From positions 134,683,988 through 134,747,987 of the forward strand of contig JASDDO010000001.1 of assembly GCA_030015575.1 (NCBI GenBank): a stretch of 64,000 bases of DNA. The letters run 5' to 3'. Position 1 is the first letter of the stretch. Every line of letters starts with the position of its first letter. Source of the DNA: Agapanthus africanus. Lineage: Eukaryota > Streptophyta > Magnoliopsida > Asparagales > Amaryllidaceae. The notes below the pieces were generated by a model. That model was not told the DNA's origin. It searched no databases and was given only the letters and a program-made list of their open reading frames with translations. A program made the position numbers and the translations under genes. Of the stretch, positions 35,538-47,166 are shown one piece after another.

Positions 35538-36059
35538 GTTTTTTCTTTCATACTAGGTTTTCAGGCAAGAGTATTTCTAGGTATCCTCTACTATCTCAAG
35601 TTTCAAGGTGTATGTATGTGCAGTTTGTAGGGTATATACTTTCTAAATTTGGACTCAAGAATAGAAACTATTTTTCAGACTTATCTTTCAGTAAAGCATC
35701 AATACTTTCCCTTCATCTTGACTTGACTAAAGAACTGAACTTAAGATTACCTATTTCTCAAAAAAAAACTATAAGGACGTATATTTACCAAGTTTAAACA
35801 GAAGGAGAGTTATTTTTAGGGTTTTCAATTACTAAGCCTAGAATTTAGTTATTTCTAATGTATCAACTAAACTTTCGGAATCAAAATCTAAGTTACCCTA
35901 TTAGCTAACTTGACGACAGAGTTTTTATATTTTTTGGAAAACTTTTCGATTTTTATGGGTTTTTTAATATGTATGCAAATGCAAAATATACATATGAATG
36001 CGAAGGAAGAAAGCTTACCGAGCACACCCCCAAACTTAAACTTGACAGTGCCCTCACTG
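35538..36059 (-). other. At-A 3' untranslated region
   Basis: Homologous to 41731-42250 in At-B and alignable to the same region of At-3 (55700-56040). Includes the CCCCCAAACTTAAACTTGACA tract joined to the inverted repeat with arms ACAGTG/CACTGT (about 36027-36062). No coding frame supported. Confidence 0.7.
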
Positions 36060-37906
36060 TCAGGCTACACCAAGAGGGTCAAAATTGTCGGCGCTCCCCA
36101 AAGAAAAAATTATATACAAAAATAAAAGAAAACCAAAAATATATATACAAAAAGGTTCCCCCCCCCCCAAACTTAAGTAAAACGATGTTTCCACTGTTAA
36201 GCGTTGAAGTTCAGGATTAGGGGGAAAGAACAGTATTAATCTATACAAGGCCTTACACAGGCCAAAAGTGAGCACCAACCATTCAAAGATTTTATCGCTA
36301 TAATATACAGATTGGTGAAAGAATGCGGAGAGGAAAGAAATGTAGAATACGCAAGACCGTATGGGGATAGAAGTGGTATACGGTCCCGGTATATAAGAAG
36401 AAGAATGGCGGAAGGGAAAAAGAAATGGAGTACGAACTTGAGGGTGAAAATTGAGTGAATAAATTAGCACAGTTTGTGATGACCGATGTGTAAAAAATGA
36501 TTGTGCTAATCTATCAACCCGTCGAGAAATGGGATCGAATCCCTCAAGATTCGTGAAAAAACATGGGTATGCCAAACTTGGTAAACCAGACACAAGAAAT
36601 GAAAGTGATACGGTGTCTTGCAAGGTCGGAACGATGGAAAGGATAGAGAAGAGTGATTGATGAAGGGTATCAGGTAAAGATTCAGGAGAGTGTACACAGT
36701 CAATGAAAGGGATAGGATGAATTGGAAAATCCGACTCATCAAGCAAAACTGGTTCATCCAAAAAAATATCCTCAAAATTCTCCTCAATGTTAAGCTCATC
36801 CATGCATTTATCATCAACATCAAGACGCATATGGAGTTCGGGAAAAACATTTAATGACTCGGGATGATGAATTGGAGAGAAAAACTCAGCCAAAACTGCG
36901 GGTTCATCATCCAAAATATTCCCAGCGTCGATATCCTCAATCAAGTGAAAATCAATATTCTCAGATACCTCAACAAAAGCATGGATATCAATCAATTCAG
37001 GTTCTTGAGTGGAGGTGTAGAGGTCAAAAGGATTTGGTGTGGTTTCACTTGATATGGACCCTTCACAATCGGGCAAATCAAACACTACAAAATCGCACAA
37101 CTCATTAATCATTCTATCTTCAATTGATAAATCATTTGGGACACTCGATAGACTTTCAAAACATGAGTTGTGGGATTCAATTTGCAATGGGTAGGTTTGA
37201 TTTGGAAGGGTGTACAGCTCACTCTCTCCACTCAAATTCTCAACCTGTCTTACCGCCTCATTATACATTGGAAAATTTGGAGCTAGTTGAAAACTAGCTA
37301 CTGGGTCACTAGGTTGTATGAGGGCGGCCATGGACGCATTCAAATCCATCATCTGTTGGCATGAAGCTACCCTAAAGTCTTCCAACGACTGTTCCAGACA
37401 AGACATAGGTTGTGAAGGGGTTTCAGTAAAACATTCAAAGTTATGTGGATACTGGAACTCCCAAAAGGCTGTTCAGAAGCAATGTCTAGGGAAGGTGCAA
37501 AAGTTGGGTAGGATGGATAGGAATTGAATGGTTGGACAGGGGTAGAATAAACATACGGATAAGAAGGTGAATGGAATTGTTGATCCAAAGAATTCCCAGT
37601 GGTGAAAGGAGTGAAAGATCGGTTACGAGATTGTTTAATACGTTCAGCAAGAGACATAAGTCTTGGGGTTACAACTGGACTCTCAAAAGGGGTATCAACG
37701 TAAGAAGGTGGTGAAAGTTTAAATGGTTGATATAAGGTGGATTGCGGAGTCCGGTTGTTTGTCCTGGACGCGTCTATCCGATCTTTCAAAGAGATTTTTG
37801 GCATGGAAGGATCGTTCGATGTTCGACCAAAGCAAGAACCATAGGAAGTAATGTCTGGTTGTGGGTACCAAAGTTCGGAAAGAGTTTTGCGAGGAGGGGT
37901 ACCCAT
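36060..37906 (-). CDS. At-A unknown protein, about 615 codons with one frame break
   Basis: Begins MGTPPRKTL at 37906 and runs as one frame to about 37440. There a missing base relative to At-B shifts it, and it resumes in the next frame (448-residue open stretch 36060-37406). The N-terminal part is proline/serine-rich with SYGSCFGRTSNDPSMPKI. The middle is strongly acidic (FEDIFLDEPVLLDESD). The C-terminal half is aromatic and hydrophobic (FEWLVLTFGLCKALYRLILFF). I recognise no gag, RT or integrase motif. Its place (after the leader, before the 3' UTR) is that of gag-pol in At-1. Function unknown; a gag-like or membrane-associated role would be guesswork. Confidence 0.6.
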
Positions 37907-39265
37907 GATATGAAGAGAAGAAGAAGAAGAGAAAGAGTGGAAAAAGAATATGAATTTTTTTTAGTTAGTTATTAACAAAAGAATGTACACACAAAAAGAA
38001 TCTGGACAAAAACAATCACGACACAAAAATACCATGCACCTAATCGGTCTAGGGTTCACCTAGGTCAACTAGAACTGCTCAAGAACTTGATTGTCGAAGT
38101 AAAACTGTGTCGAGAAACGGGCTCAAGATATACTGATCACGAGGCCATGTAAGCGCAGAGATAAGGGGAGGTTTTCCGACGCTTTCGTTAAGGTCCTTAA
38201 TTAAATAACGCTTTCTCTTTTGGCGGTTTCGCCGTGAACACTTTTCTAGACACCCCGTAAACGATGTACCGTTAAGCGGTGTCCTAAGAACAGTTAACTT
38301 CTCCTAGTGAGCGCGAAGTCTTTAAAAACTTAAAATCTAGTTTCTTTTAAAATTTGTGCGGGTAAACGTTATGCTCAATTTCGTGATTTGTGGGCCACGG
38401 AAAAAGGGATGAAATCCTTTACCGTATGTTGTGGGGTTTACTTGCGCTTAAGTCCGTATTAATTGATGCAATGCGCAATTCAATAAAAATTATTCAAAGA
38501 ATGAAACAATCGTTTTTCGTTTAAGCTCGGCACTGCAACAAATACGGGTTAGTCAATTTTGGTGTTTGAAAGTGAACTTGCAAAGAATCCTGCAAAGATA
38601 TTATAGTGGATGCGTCAGATTTGAGAAGAAGGTGTTAGTAAAGTACGTACCGATAGATTTTCGGGTTAAGAAACCTCCGTTGAATTGAATCCGAATAGCT
38701 TGGAAAGTTCGCTTGCGCGGGTCAAACTACCCGGATCTTTGGCACTGTACTTCGCAATCATATTAACTTGGAATGTACACTTTGCTCCCCACGATCATAG
38801 TTCGCAAATCCGCAAAAAATCTGAAATGTCGGAAAAACGGATTTTAGTGCGAAAAAGCGATATGATTGCCCAAATACCTGCACACTAAAAATTATAAAAA
38901 ACAAGCAATAAAAATGGGACAAAACAGAACAATGGAACACAGAGGAGAAATTGGAGGCAAATGGAGGTGCTAGGGCCAGCGAGCTCGGATCTAGATGGTG
39001 TGTCGCCGGTCCAACTTTGGAGTTTGGGCTCCAAACTTCAACAGGTGTCCAAGTGCTGTACTAGTGTCTCAAATTTCTTGCTTATTTTTTTTGTTGAGAT
39101 TTAGAGTGCTAGCAGGCCAAAATCCAGAGAACAAAATGGTTAAGAAAGTTAGTTTTTTTTTTTTTTGGTTTTTGAAATTTTGAAATTTTTAGTTTTTTTT
39201 TTAGAAAAGTGTTAGATGGTTATTAACAAGATTAACCCGAAATAACAAGAATAAAAACGTTACCG
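37907..39265 (-). other. At-A 5' leader
   Basis: Non-coding between the primer site and the unknown frame. Nearly identical to 44096-45451 in At-B and related in part to the At-1 leader. Open frames such as 38685-38888 (plus) are shared with At-B through copy identity and lack motifs. Confidence 0.65.
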
Positions 39266-39285
39266 TCTCCCCGGCAACGGCGTCA
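39266..39285 (-). promoter_or_regulatory. At-A primer binding site, tRNA-Asp type
   Basis: Minus strand TGACGCCGTTGCCGGGGAGA; one mismatch in the TGGCGCC start. Confidence 0.88.
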
Positions 39286-39287
39286 TT

Positions 39288-40988
39288 TGATTGAAAGAAT
39301 TAAAGTTAACCGTAATCAAGACGGTGTCGCTTTGCAGCTAGCCGGTTGAGCACGGGTCGATCCACAGGGAGACGGAACGTTTTACGTTCTTGTCGTAACG
39401 AGTTAATGCGCATGGGCGGAAATGTTCATATCTAACCTATGTATTATATGCAAAGTATAAATCGTTAGGAATAGAAAAGATAGTGTAAGCTAGTGGATTC
39501 CGTACTCAATCCTTTTAGCCGAACTTAACCAATGATGCTAGAGCAATCGGCAACAACGTGGATTAGGCTATTTAAGCACGGTATTAGTGAAATCTGGCTT
39601 ATTGACCCTTGTCCTTCCGTTCTTGTCTCTTACTTTCTCCTCCGGCCAAACCGAACGCAACCGGTCACGGTTAGGAATCATCGATCCTTGGTAGGGTAGG
39701 GTTCCTAACGGAGCGCTTGCGTAAGGTTTGAGCGGAGTTTCAAATGGAAAATATGGGAAAAGGAAATGAGGAACGAAACGTTAACTTAAAATATCGGTTT
39801 CTTTTCCTAACAACATGTATTCATAAACATTACAACAAACCAAAAAGAGCAAAGAAAAGAGAAACAAAGAAAAGAAAAGAGCAACACAAGAAAGTAAAGG
39901 GCATGGAATTTAAAGTGCAAGAATGTAAAGCATGGTAATAAATTGCATGAATGTAAAAGCAAGTAAGAAAAATGCAAGAAATATAAAAGAGCAAGAATGA
40001 GAACCAAAGATCACAGGACAAACCATGGGTTCCATAGCCCAATCTTAAACTTGCAAGCTCAATGAAGAGGTTGCAAGATCAAGAGAAAGCTAAGAACTCA
40101 TGTGAAAATGAAGGCACAAAAGAGACTTTATTCATCTTTAAGAATGATACAACCCCTTGAGATGAATGACCAAAGCTTAAACTTGCAAGCTCAATGAAGA
40201 GGTTGCAAGATCAAGTTAAGGTAGAGAGCTCAAGGGGGAAGCTATGTACAAGAACTAAAGAAACAAAAAGAGTTACAAAAGGTATGGCAAAACTTGGACA
40301 AAGTGAGACCCTTGAACCCTTGGCCACTGCCTGCTATATATAGGCACAAAAGAAAAGAAAATAAACAATAAAAATAGGGCTACGTGGCTGCAAGGAGGGC
40401 CCCACAGAAAACTGGAGGCCAGAGGAGGCAGTACAGCCGGTCAGGCCGGTTTTGGCTAGGTAAGGCTCGGCCAAAATCCGAGCCCCTAGGCTCGTATTTT
40501 GTGTGTTGGTATTTGCGCTCCCCCACATCGCTTTGGTGCAGTTTGTTTACTCCGCTTTGAACTTGTGGTACACCAGGAATTGGAGGGAAACTAGTAGCTA
40601 TACATTACACACACATCTTGTACCATTGAATGCACCATTAATTCACATCACATCATGCCCACTTATGCCATGATTCATGGCTGCCTCATCCATGGTCCAA
40701 GCTCCAAAAAGTCTTGTGTACACACTTGTATTGTGTTGGTCCATTTAGATAAAAAGTGTGTACACAAACTTGTCGCAAAAAGAAACTCATGAAGTATCGG
40801 TCGGTTTGCAGTTCTGTTTGCAGTGTCGGCTTACAACTGTAATATTCGTGACTTTAGGTGTATTTCCAGTATTTTGTCACGGATACCTGTAATCTGTAAT
40901 TACTGAGCAGACACTATTAATAGTACCGATATATACAAAAAATAGATAATGAATGGGTGGTAATAAAATGCAGTTTTTGTGATAAACA
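39288..40988 (-). repeat. LTR 2 of the tandem (shared by At-A and At-B)
   Basis: TG at 39288 and CA at 40988, 1.70 kb. Serves as the 5' LTR of At-A and the 3' LTR of At-B. TATA box at 40334-40344. A U3 inverted repeat TTGTGTACACAC (40714-40725) / GTGTGTACACAA (40756-40767) recurs in LTR 3. Confidence 0.92.
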
Positions 40989-41005
40989 AATACCTCCAAA
41001 CTTAT
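40989..41005 (-). promoter_or_regulatory. At-B polypurine tract
   Basis: Minus strand ATAAGTTTGGAGGTATT directly beside the LTR; the same sequence is beside the At-3 LTR (54552-54568). Confidence 0.75.
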
Positions 41006-42403
41006 CTTTTGCTCGTCCCGAGCAAAACAAAATCCTAGCCTCACTTTCGTAGGGCACGCGATTGCACTGAGCACGTGCAACAAGCCATTAAACCTCTAGG
41101 TGTCCCTAGTAGGAGGAGTGTTGTCTCCTGAAGGTTTTCAGCGGATACTACCCACAAAATCTCGTCAAGCTAGTTTCATAAGTTAACATCGATTCTACTC
41201 CTACAGTTTAGTATCAAGGTTAGAAATTCTATTATCCTAAGTCAGAAATATCCAACCCTTATTTTTCACACCTCCTATCTCTTTAACCTTAGATCCTATA
41301 CGTTCCAAAAAATGTTTAGAAAGATATTGGTATCTCCTGAGTTTTCCTTCTAAAGTGCGGTCTGAAATCAGGGATTTTTATCAACTTTACAGAAAACATA
41401 AGCCCTATTCTTCATTTCTATCTTTTATCCAAATATCGATTGTACACCCCTACGTGTATGTAAATTTGCACCCCTACACTCAAGAATTCAATTCAAGCTA
41501 TAATACCCTTGCCCTAATACCTAATACTACTTCTTTTCGTTAAAGATGGACGGAGTTGCTCACACACCTTTCATGCGACTATTAATGCTTCTAACGGCCG
41601 ATTACTGAATGTGTGAGCTTAAAGCGTAAATAGCAGTCTCTAGGACTTGACTTTATTTTTTTATTTTTTTATTTTTCAAGACCGGATATATTTTTAAATG
41701 ATCCTCATTTGATATTTAGCTTTAAATACCGTTTTTTCTTTCATACTACGTTTTCAGGCAAGAGTATTTCTAGGTATTCTCTACTATCCCAAGTTTCAAG
41801 GTGCGTGTATGTGCAGTTTTTAGGGTATATACTTTCTAAATTTGGACTCAAGAATAGAAGCTATTTTTCAGACTTATCCTTCAGTAAAGCATCAATACTT
41901 TCCCTTCATCTTGACTTAACTCAAGAACCGAACTTAAGATTACCTATTTCTTAAAAAAAAACTATAAGGACGTATATTTACCAAGTTTAAACAAAAGGAG
42001 GGTTATTTTTAGGGTTTTCAATTCCTAAGCCTAGAATTTAGTTATTTCTAACGTATCAACTAAACTTTCGGAATCAAAATCTAAGTTACCCTATTAGCTA
42101 ACTTGACGACAAAGTTTTAATATTTTTTGGAAAAAAATTCGATTTTTATGGGTTTTTTAATATGTATGCAAATGCAAAATATACATATGAATGCGAAGGA
42201 AGAAAGCTTACCGAGCACACCCCCAAACTTAAACTTAACAGTGCCCTCACTCTCAGGCTGCACCAAGAGGGTCAAAATTGTCGGCGCTCCCTAAAGAACA
42301 AATTATATACAAAAATAAAAGAAAACCAAAAATATATATACAAAAAGGTCCCCCCCAACTTAAGTAAAACAGTGTTTCCACTGTTAAGCGTTGAAGTTCA
42401 GGA
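41006..42403 (-). other. At-B 3' untranslated region
   Basis: Non-coding. The first 200 bases are very close to 54569-54760 of At-3, linking this non-autonomous family to the pol-bearing one. Two hairpin plus C-rich tract motifs lie at about 42218-42256 and 42350-42392 (the second hairpin imperfect). Confidence 0.7.
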
Positions 42404-44095
42404 TTAGGGGGGAAAGAACAGTATTAATCTATACAAGGCCTTACACAGGCCAAAAGTGAGCACCAACCATTCAAAGATTTTATCGCTATAATATACAGGT
42501 TGGTGAAAGAATGCGGAGAGGAAAGAAATGGAGAATACGCGATACCGTATGGGGATAGAAGTGGTATACGGTCCCGGTATATAAGAAGAAGAATGGCGAA
42601 AGGGAAAAAGAAATGGAGTACGAACTTGATGGTGAAAATTGAGTGAATAAATTAGCACAGTTTGTGATGACCGATGTGTAAAAAACGATTGTGCTAATCT
42701 ATTAACCCGTCGAGAAATGGGATCAAATCCCTTAAGATTCGTGAAAAAACTTGGGTATGCCGAACTTTGTAAACCAGACACAAGAAATGAAAGTGATACA
42801 GTGTCTTGCAAGGTCAGAACGATGGAAAGGATAGAGGAGAGTGATTGAGGAAGGGTATCAGGTAAAAGTTCAGGAGAGTGTACACAGTCAATGAAAGGGA
42901 TAGGATGAATTGGAAAATCCGACTCATCAAGAAAAACTGGTTCATCCTAAAAAATATCCTAAAAATTCTCCTCAATGTTAAGCTCATCCATGCATTTATC
43001 ATCAACATCAAGACGCATATGGAGTTCGGGAAAAACATTTAATGACTCGGAATGATGAATTGGAGAGAAAAACTCAGCCAAAACTGCGGGTTCATCATCC
43101 AAAATATTCCCAGCGTCGATATCCTCAATCAAGTGAAAATCAATATTCTCAGATACCTCAACAAAAGCATGGATATCAATCAACTCAGGTTCTTGAGTGG
43201 AGATGTAGAGGTCAAAAGGATTTGGTCTGGTTTCACTTGACATGGACCCTTCACAATCGGGCAAATCAAACACTACAAAATCGCACAACTCATTAATCAT
43301 TCTATCTTCAATTGATAAATCATTTGGGACACTCGATAAACTTTCAAAACATGAGTTGTGGGATTCAATTTGCAATGGGTAGGTTTGATTTGGAAGGGTG
43401 TACAGCTCACTCTCTCCACTCAAATTCTCAACCTGTCCTACCGCCTCTTCATACATTGGAAAATTTGGTGCTAGTTGAAAACTAGCTACTGGGTCACTAG
43501 GTTGTATAAGGACGGCCATGGACGCTTTCAAATCCATCATCTGTTGGCATGACGTTACCCTAAAGTCTTCCAACGACTGTTACAGACTAGACATAGGTTG
43601 TTAACGGGTTTCAGTAAAAGATTCGAAGTTATGTGGATACTGGAAACTCTCAAAAGGCTGTTCAGAAGCAATGTCTAGGGAAGGTGCAAAAGTTGGGTAG
43701 GATGGATAGGAATTGAATGGTTGGACAGGGGTAGGATAAACATACAGATAAGAAGGTGAATGGAATTGTTGATCCAAAGAATTCCCAGTGGTGAAAGGAG
43801 TGAAAGATCGGTTACGAGATTGTTCAATACGTTCAGCAAGAGACATAGGTCTTGGGGTTACAACTGGACTCTCAATAGGGGTATCAACGTAAGAAGGTGG
43901 TGAAAGTTGAAATGGTTGATACAAAGTGGATTGCGGAGTCCGGTTGTTTGTCCTAGACGCGTCTATCCGATCTTTCATAAAGATTTTTGGCATGGAGGGA
44001 TCGTTCGATGTTCGACCAAAGCAAGAACCATAGGAAGTAATGTCTGGTTGTGGGTACCAAAGTTCGGCAAGAGTTTTGCGAGGAGGGGTACCCAT
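42404..44095 (-). CDS. At-B unknown protein (same family as At-A frame, broken)
   Basis: MGTPPRKTL start at 44095. Open to a stop at 43601, where At-A reads on. Continues as 204 residues (43573-42959), then stops at about 42950-42958, and the remainder to 42404 stays readable (135-residue piece ending FEWLVLTFGLCKALYRLILFFPP). Differences from At-A are few and the disabling changes are at different places in the two copies, so the common ancestor had one long frame. Regional character is as in At-A: proline/serine-rich, acidic, then hydrophobic. No recognised domain. Confidence 0.6.
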
Positions 44096-45451
44096 GATAT
44101 GAAGAGAAGAAGAAGAAGAGAAAGAGTGGAAAAAGAATGTGAATTTTTTTTAGTTAGTTATTAACAAAAGAATGTACACACAAAAAGAATCTGGACAAAA
44201 ACAATCACGACACAAAAATACCACGCACCTAATCGGTCTAGGGTTCACCTAGGTCAACTAGACCTGCTCAAGAACTTGATTGTCGAAGTAAAACTGTGTC
44301 GAGAAACGGGCTCAAGATATACTGATCACGAGGCCATGTAAGTGTAGAGATAAGGGGAGGTTTTCCGACACTTTCGTTAAGGTCCTTAATTAAATAACGC
44401 TTTCTCTTTTGGCGGTTTCGCCGTGAACACTTTTCTAGACACCTCGTAAACAATATACTGTTAAGCGGTGTTCTAAGCACAGTTAACTTCTCCTAGTGAG
44501 CGCGAAGTCCTTAAAGGCTTAAACTCTAGTTTCTTTTAAAATTTGTGCGGGTAAACGTTATGCTCAATTTCGTGATTTGTGGGCCACGGAAAAAGGGATG
44601 AAATCCTTTACCGTATGTTGTGGGGTTTGCTTGCCCTTATGTCCGTATTAATTGATGCAATGCACAATTCAATAAAATTATTCAAAGAATGAAACAATCG
44701 TTTTTCGTTTAAGCACGGCACTGCAACACATACGGGTTAGTCAATTTTGGCGTTTGAAAGTGAACTTGCAAAGAATCCTGCAAAGATATTATAATGGATG
44801 CGTCGGATTTGAGAAGAAGGTGTTAGTAAAGTACGTACCGATAGATTTTCGGGTTAAGAAACCTCCGTTGAATTGAATCCGAATAGCTTGGAAAGTTCGT
44901 TTGCGCAGGTCAAACTACCCGAATCTTTGGCACTGTTCTTCGCAATCACCTTAACTTGGAATGTACACTTTTCTCCCCACGATCGCAATTCGCAAATCCA
45001 CAAAAAATCTGAAATGTCGGAAAAACGGATTTTAGTGCGAAAAGGCGATATGAATGCCCAAATACCTGCACACTAAAAATTACAAAAAAACAAACAATAA
45101 ATTGGAACAAAAACAGAACAATGGAACACAGAGGAGAAATTAGAAGCAAATGGAGGTGCTAGGGCCGGCGAGCTCGGATCTAGATGGTGTGTCGCCGGTC
45201 CAACTTTGGAGTTTGGGCTCCAAACTTCAATAGGTGTCCAAGTGCTGTACTAGTGTCTCAAATTTCTTGCTTATTTTTTTTTGTTGAGATTCAGAGTGCT
45301 AGCAGGCTAAAATACAGAGAACAAAATGGTTAAGAAAGTTAGTTTTTTGTTTTGGTTTTTGAAATTTTGAAATTTTTAGTTTTTTTTTAGAAAAGTGTTA
45401 GATGGTTATTAACAAGATTAACCCGAAATAACAAGAATAAAAACGTTACCG
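44096..45451 (-). other. At-B 5' leader
   Basis: Non-coding; close copy of 37907-39265. Confidence 0.65.
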
Positions 45452-45471
45452 TCTCCCCAGCAACGACACCA
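45452..45471 (-). promoter_or_regulatory. At-B primer binding site, tRNA-Asp type (decayed)
   Basis: Minus strand TGGTGTCGTTGCTGGGGAGA; three transitions from the At-1 form. Confidence 0.82.
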
Positions 45472-45473
45472 TT

Positions 45474-47166
45474 TGATTGAAAGAATTAAAATTAACTGCA
45501 ATCAAGACGGTGTCACTTTGCAGCTAGCCGGTTGAGCACGGGTCGATCCACAAGGAGACGGAGCATTTTACGTTCTTGTCGTAACAGTTAATGCGCGTGG
45601 GCGGAAATGTTCATATCTAACCTATGTGTTATATGCAAAGTATAAATTGTTAGGAATAGAAAAGATAGTGTAAGCTAGTAGATTCCATACTCAATCTTTT
45701 GAGCCGAACTTAACCAATGATGCTAGAGCAATCGGCAACAACGTGGATTAGGGTATTTAAGCACGGTATTAGTGAAATCTGGCTTATTGACCCTTGTCCT
45801 TCCGTTCTTGTCTCTTGCTTTCGCCTCCGGCCAAACCGAACGCAACCGGTCACAGTTAGGAATCACCGATACCTTGGTAGGGTAGGGTTCCTAACGGAGT
45901 GCTTGCGTAAGGTTTGGGCGGAGTTTCAAATGGAAAATACGGGAAAAGGAAATGAGGAACGAAACGTTAACTTACAATATCGGTTTCTTTTCCTAACAAC
46001 ATGTATTCACAAACATTACAATAAACCAAAAAGAGCAAAGAAAAGAGAAACAAAGAAAGAAAAGAGCAACACAAGAAAGTAAAGGGCATGGAATTTAAAG
46101 TGCAAGAATGTAAAGCATGGTAATAAATTGCATGAATGTAAAAGCAAGTAAGAAAAATGCAAGAAATATAAAAGAGCAAGAATGAGAACCAAAGATCACA
46201 TGACAAACCATGGGTTCAATAGCCCAATCTTAAACTTGCAAGCTCGATGAAGAGGTTGCACGATCAAGAGAAAGCTAATAACTCATGTGAAAATGAAGGC
46301 ACAAAAGAGACTTTATTCATCTTTAAGAATGATACAACCCCTTGAGATGAATGACCAAAGGTTAAACTTGCAAGCTCAATGAAGAGGTTGCAAGATCAAG
46401 TTAAGGTAGAGAGCTCAAGGGGGAAGCTATGTACAAGAACTAAAGAAACAAAAAGAGTTACAAAATGTATGGCAAAACTTGGACAAAGTGAGACCCTTGA
46501 ACCCTTGCCCACTGCCTGCTATATATAGGCACAAAAGAAAAGAAAATAAACAATAAAAACAGGGCTACGTGGCAGCAAGGAGGGCCCCACAGAAAACTGG
46601 AGGCCAGAGGAGGTAATACGGCCAGTCAGGCCGGTTTTGGCTAGGTAGGGCTCGGCCAAAATCCGAGCCCCTAGGCTCGTATTTTGTGTGTTGGTATTTG
46701 TGCTCCCCCATATCGCTTTGGTGCAGTTTGTTTACTCTGTTTTGAACTTGTGGTGCACCAGGAATTGGAGGGAAACTAGTAGCTATACATCACATCACAC
46801 ATATTGTAGCATTGAATGCACCATTAATGCACATCACATCATGCCCACTTGTGCCATAATTCATGGCTGCCCCATCCATGGTCCAAGCTCCAAAAAGTCT
46901 TGTGTACACACTTGTATTGTGTTGGTCCATTTAGATAAAAAGTGTGTACACAAACTTGTCGCAAAAAGAAACTCATGAAGTATCGGTCGGTTTGCGGTTC
47001 TGTTTGCAGTGTCGGCTCACAACTGTAATATTCGTGACTTTAGGTGTATTTCCAGTATTTACCTGTAATCTGTAATTACTGAGCTGACACTATTAATAGT
47101 ACCGATATATACAAAAAATAGATAATGAATGGGTGGTAATAAAATGCAGTTTTCTGTGATAAACAC
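45474..47166 (-). repeat. LTR 3 of the tandem (5' LTR of At-B)
   Basis: TG at 45474, CA at 47166, 1.69 kb, followed at once by the target duplication CGACT. TATA box at 46519-46529. Inverted repeat TTGTGTACACAC / GTGTGTACACAA at 46900-46953. Confidence 0.92.

Larger units (their letters stand above)
34237..47166 (-). mobile_element. At-A/At-B: tandem non-autonomous Athila-related retrotransposon (LTR-int-LTR-int-LTR)
   Basis: Three LTRs (34237-35537, 39288-40988, 45474-47166) alternate with two interiors (35538-39287, 40989-45473), all on the minus strand. CGACT flanks the assembly (34232-34236 and 47167-47171), and outside it the X LTR sequence is continuous. Primer sites are tRNA-Asp type and the polypurine tracts match At-3. 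Interiors lack gag-pol and carry one long unknown frame each. The shared middle LTR points to unequal recombination or insertion of a tandem DNA form. Confidence 0.88.

Noticed and set aside
36060..37406. Envelope-like gene of an Athila element
   Set aside because: The hydrophobic C-terminus is suggestive, but there is no signal peptide at the start, no pol upstream and no other envelope feature, so it is left as unknown.
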